This document shows, one piece after another, positions 61,612 through 64,000 of a stretch of DNA of 64,000 nt; position 1 is the stretch's first letter, and each line of letters opens with the position of its first letter. The notes beneath the pieces were generated by a model, which was given only the letters and a program-made list of their open reading frames with translations, did no database searches and was not told the origin of the DNA. The position numbers were made by a program, and so were the translations under genes. The stretch is from an uncultured Pirellulaceae bacterium (GTDB taxonomy: Bacteria; Planctomycetota; Planctomycetia; Pirellulales; Pirellulaceae), in the NCBI GenBank assembly GCA_938036435.1, contig CALHPU010000035.1, forward strand, positions 1 through 64,000, written 5' to 3'.

Positions 61612-62100
61612 ATGCGTCTATTTTCAAGACTAGGACTGTTCGCCGTAATTGCCCTAAGCACATTACTGACTGAATCCGCCGAAGCTCAGCTTTTCCCAAT
61701 TTTCAAGTGCAGGAAGAAAGCGTGCTGCGAGGCCCCCGCGCCTGAACCGGTTTGCTGTCCTGTAGCCGAAGAGCCAGAACCATGCCCAGAACCGGAGCCC
61801 GTTTGCTGCCCAGAGCCAGCTCCGGAACCAGAGCCCGTTTGCTGTCCAGAGCCAGCTCCAGAACCAGAGCCCGTTTGCTGTCCCGCCCCTGTCTGTGAAG
61901 TAATCGAGCCAGAGCCCGCAGCACCCGTTTGCTGCGAATCTGCCGCCATGGAGATCCCAGCAGCCGCATCCCCCACTGCCGAGCTGGCAACCGAGTATGG
62001 AATGCCCGAGTTGGCCGAAGGGGAAACGCTAGTGTCAATCTCGCCGATTGAAGTTCCAACAGACAGTGCCGCAACGATGACATCAACCAAGTCTGAGTAA
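61612..62100 (+). CDS. Exported Cys/Pro/Glu repeat protein
   Basis: A protein of about 162 residues. The start at 61612 gives a signal peptide (LGLFAVIALSTLLTESAEAQ). The mature chain begins CRKKACCEAPAPEP and then has at least four repeats of the form PEPEPVCCPEPA. It ends in a low-complexity acidic/Ala-rich tail without cysteine. The CC pairs probably form disulfide cross-links, as expected for a wall or envelope protein of planctomycetes, which is inference. Repeats are near-identical in DNA from about 61790 to 61890. Upstream is a sigma-54-type promoter; downstream a strong terminator. Confidence 0.82.
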   Translation: MRLFSRLGLFAVIALSTLLTESAEAQLFPIFKCRKKACCEAPAPEPVCCPVAEEPEPCPEPEPVCCPEPAPEPEPVCCPEPAPEPEPVCCPAPVCEVIEPEPAAPVCCESAAMEIPAAASPTAELATEYGMPELAEGETLVSISPIEVPTDSAATMTSTKSE

Positions 62101-62128
62101 GACTTTTTGACATTGTCGGAAAACAAAT

Positions 62129-62163
62129 GGCCAGCCTCTTGTAAGGCTGGCCTTTATTTTTTT
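62129..62163 (+). terminator. Rho-independent terminator
   Basis: ggccagcct and aggctggcc form a perfect 9-bp GC-rich stem with loop cttgta, followed by tttattttttt. It ends the Cys/Pro/Glu protein transcript and faces the convergent dockerin-protein gene. Confidence 0.92.
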
Positions 62164-62222
62164 CCAAGAAATCGTCAGCACGAAAACGTGTTAGCTGTCC
62201 GTCTCTGCCGCGCTAAATATTC

Positions 62223-64000
62223 CTACTGCGCGGTCAGCAAGTCAATGAAGAAGCTGATGTCCGAAAAGTCGACGACCCCGTCGCGATTGATATCTGCTTC
62301 GTCGAGATAGGTGCCGTTTTGAAGAATCGAAATGAATGGAGGAATGTCTGCGAAGTCAACCTGTCCGTTCTGGTTTACATCTCCAAGCAAAAAGTCACTT
62401 TCAAAAACTCCCGGCGTCGCCGCTGACGCAATCCAACTCGACGCTAAAGAGCCACTAGCGGCCAGAGCATCTTGCTCAAGCGCTTGACCTGAACCATCGG
62501 CATCGCCCCAAGGTGAAAGATCGTCATACACCACCTCGTCGACAATAACTCGAGGAACAAACCCAAACGCATCTGGCGCATCTGGCTGTTGCAACGCGAT
62601 GCGACCGCTGCTGTTGGAAAGTGAGCCAGTAAATCCACCGACAATCGTCACTGAAGGCGATATGTCATAATGAGCCTTAAACGCCGCAAGCTTAAACGAA
62701 TTGGCTGACGCTTCCGGATCAAACGAGACAACGATCAGAGACTCACCTGCCCCGAGAGCAGTGCCAGCCGCAAAGTCATAATCCGATTCCCCGCGCAGAC
62801 GCCAATTCGTCAAATTAATCGTTCCCGAAGTCGGGTTGGCGATTTCAATGTACTCCAAATCGTTGTCAGTCAACGTCGCATCAATCACCAAGGCCGCATT
62901 GCTAGGGTCCTCGGGATGGTAATTGATCTCGCTGATCAACAATGGACCAACCTCAGCATCGCCATTGGCACTACCAAACGAGTTGCTGGCAAGACGCGTC
63001 AAACGACCCGTGCCATCAGGCAATCGACCAAGCGATTGCCCATTGAACGTAGCGTCAAATTCAACCGAATCTTCTAAACCAATAAACACGCCTCCAGATC
63101 CGCTGCTTAAGTAAACTTGGTCGCCAAACGACGCGCTAAATGCGAAACCTGCTCCACTCACATTAAAGTCTGATTCATCAAACACTAGATAACCACCAGC
63201 AGCGATCACCGTGCCCAGTGGAATCTGATACTTCTGCAGCTCGTTACCCTCATCACTCAAATACCAACCGCCCACGTCGATTGCAGACACCGTCGGATTG
63301 TAAAGCTCGATCGCATCGGACTGAGGTGCGTCGGTATGAGCGAGAATCTCATTAATCACCACGCCCGCAGGGACAGCCGATGCCGCCCCCGGCGCGCCAC
63401 CAAATTCGGTACTGGCTCGCCAGCTGTAGTACTTACCAAGTTCTTCCACCGGAGTGCCCACCGCATCACGAAGCACCAAGCTGAAACCATGCCCGTCGGC
63501 GGCATTGTACCAAGGGTCATTGTCGCCAAAACTCACCGACATAATCTCATTGAGGCCGCTGTCGATCAAAGTGAGTTGCTCACCATTGTTGTTCAAAGCG
63601 CCTGACCATTGCCCGAGCACACGAGCGCTGTTCCCGTATCGAGTCCGAAACGCATCGACATCCTCGACGATCACCGCTCTTTCGCCGGGTAGCAGATCGA
63701 CATCACTAAAGTTAAACGTGACACCGTTTGACAATTGAAGACCACTTAGATTGATTGTCCCAGTCAATGATGGATTGAAAATTTCAAGGAACTCAAAATC
63801 ATCGTTGTCCAAGAAACCGGCCGAAATTTCCGTTGCCGTTGGATCAGCCGGATTGAAATGGATCTCTGAGATCCGAAGATCCGACTGAAGGGCGGGAATC
63901 ACAAATGTTGCATTGTGCAATGCAGACCATTGTCCGTTACTCAAAGTTCGGGCTTTTACATTCGTTGACGTGTTAAGCGTTATTGGTCCGCTTGGCGATG
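62223..64000 (-). CDS. Lamin-tail and dockerin-domain exported protein, 5' end outside the window
   Basis: At least 590 residues of a larger protein. The frame is open past the TTG at 63944 to the window end (TNVKARTLSNGQWSALHNAT, chitobiase-like tail). Three lamin-tail (LTD) domains follow (ISEIHFNPADPTATEISAGF, VVINEILAHTDAPQSDAIEL, ISEINYHPEDPSNAALVIDA). The C-terminus is a dockerin with two EF-hand-like loops (DVNQNGQVDFAD, DINRDGVVDFSD). Planctomycete proteins of this kind often have an N-terminal CotH kinase domain. It is exported, probably cell-surface. The start is not in the window. Confidence 0.9.
   Translation of the reverse strand, partial: SPSGPITLNTSTNVKARTLSNGQWSALHNATFVIPALQSDLRISEIHFNPADPTATEISAGFLDNDDFEFLEIFNPSLTGTINLSGLQLSNGVTFNFSDVDLLPGERAVIVEDVDAFRTRYGNSARVLGQWSGALNNNGEQLTLIDSGLNEIMSVSFGDNDPWYNAADGHGFSLVLRDAVGTPVEELGKYYSWRASTEFGGAPGAASAVPAGVVINEILAHTDAPQSDAIELYNPTVSAIDVGGWYLSDEGNELQKYQIPLGTVIAAGGYLVFDESDFNVSGAGFAFSASFGDQVYLSSGSGGVFIGLEDSVEFDATFNGQSLGRLPDGTGRLTRLASNSFGSANGDAEVGPLLISEINYHPEDPSNAALVIDATLTDNDLEYIEIANPTSGTINLTNWRLRGESDYDFAAGTALGAGESLIVVSFDPEASANSFKLAAFKAHYDISPSVTIVGGFTGSLSNSSGRIALQQPDAPDAFGFVPRVIVDEVVYDDLSPWGDADGSGQALEQDALAASGSLASSWIASAATPGVFESDFLLGDVNQNGQVDFADIPPFISILQNGTYLDEADINRDGVVDFSDISFFIDLLTAQ

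Overview
The window looks like part of a chromosome of a marine-type planctomycete (Pirellulaceae/Rhodopirellula-like). The evidence is a DUF1559 fragment followed by a small carboxypeptidase-like lipoprotein, a dockerin/lamin-tail exported protein, Cys/Pro/Glu-rich exported proteins, an α-L-fucosidase remnant, CheB/CheR-type genes and moderate GC. No tRNA, rRNA, CRISPR array or intact transposase was seen. The species assignment is inference.

Layout. 0-6 kb: a minus-strand TetR - HlyD adaptor - RND pump efflux operon. 6-18.7 kb: mostly housekeeping genes: a divergent NAD-dependent DNA ligase, a large membrane protein, an exported acidic protein, the lepA-thiL-tsaE operon, a ROK kinase, a CPBP protease and pgsA. 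18.9-30 kb: a Crp/Fnr regulator, a zf-HC2-like membrane protein, an ABM monooxygenase, a graveyard of fragments (symporter, lipoprotein, DUF1559), an AI-2E transporter, and a DNA-repair operon (radical SAM protein, TIGR03915-UdgX fusion, zinc-ribbon protein). 30-45 kb: a dense block of stress-type genes (two-gene PPOX/DUF4112 unit, desulforedoxin-like protein, APP1-like phosphatase, PfpI, SDRs, DUF1328, host-attachment-like protein, topoisomerase IB, M48 protease, cupin, GH13 glucan enzyme, GlsB, photolyase). 45-50 kb: a three-gene biosynthetic operon (SbnA-like synthase, FAD/NAD(P)-binding enzyme, PLP decarboxylase). 50-64 kb: an alkyl-base glycosylase operon, a scrambled CheB/CheR/kinase/receiver locus, a succinate-semialdehyde dehydrogenase, a broken SDR, truncated DoxX and TVP38 genes, a Tat-exported haloacid dehalogenase, a fucosidase pseudogene, a Cys/Pro/Glu repeat protein, and the 3' part of a large dockerin protein that runs off the end.

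Two signals stand out. First, sequences matching the -24/-12 sigma-54 promoter pattern (TGGCAY-N5-TTGCW, GG-N10-GC) sit upstream of many stress genes between 31 and 61.5 kb, always oriented toward the gene. This suggests one RpoN-type stress regulon that joins otherwise unrelated genes. Second, the same half of the window contains many truncated, fused, inverted or frameshifted genes. Several of the frameshifts are single-base changes in homopolymers, so sequencing error must be separated from real decay. In-frame stops and chimeric junctions show that at least some of the decay is real.

Other points of interest are an UdgX-type protein in which the histidine known to link covalently to DNA is replaced by tyrosine, a pair of paralogues of an unrecognised protein family that each run into foreign gene remnants, and a candidate new diaminopropionate-type metabolite operon.
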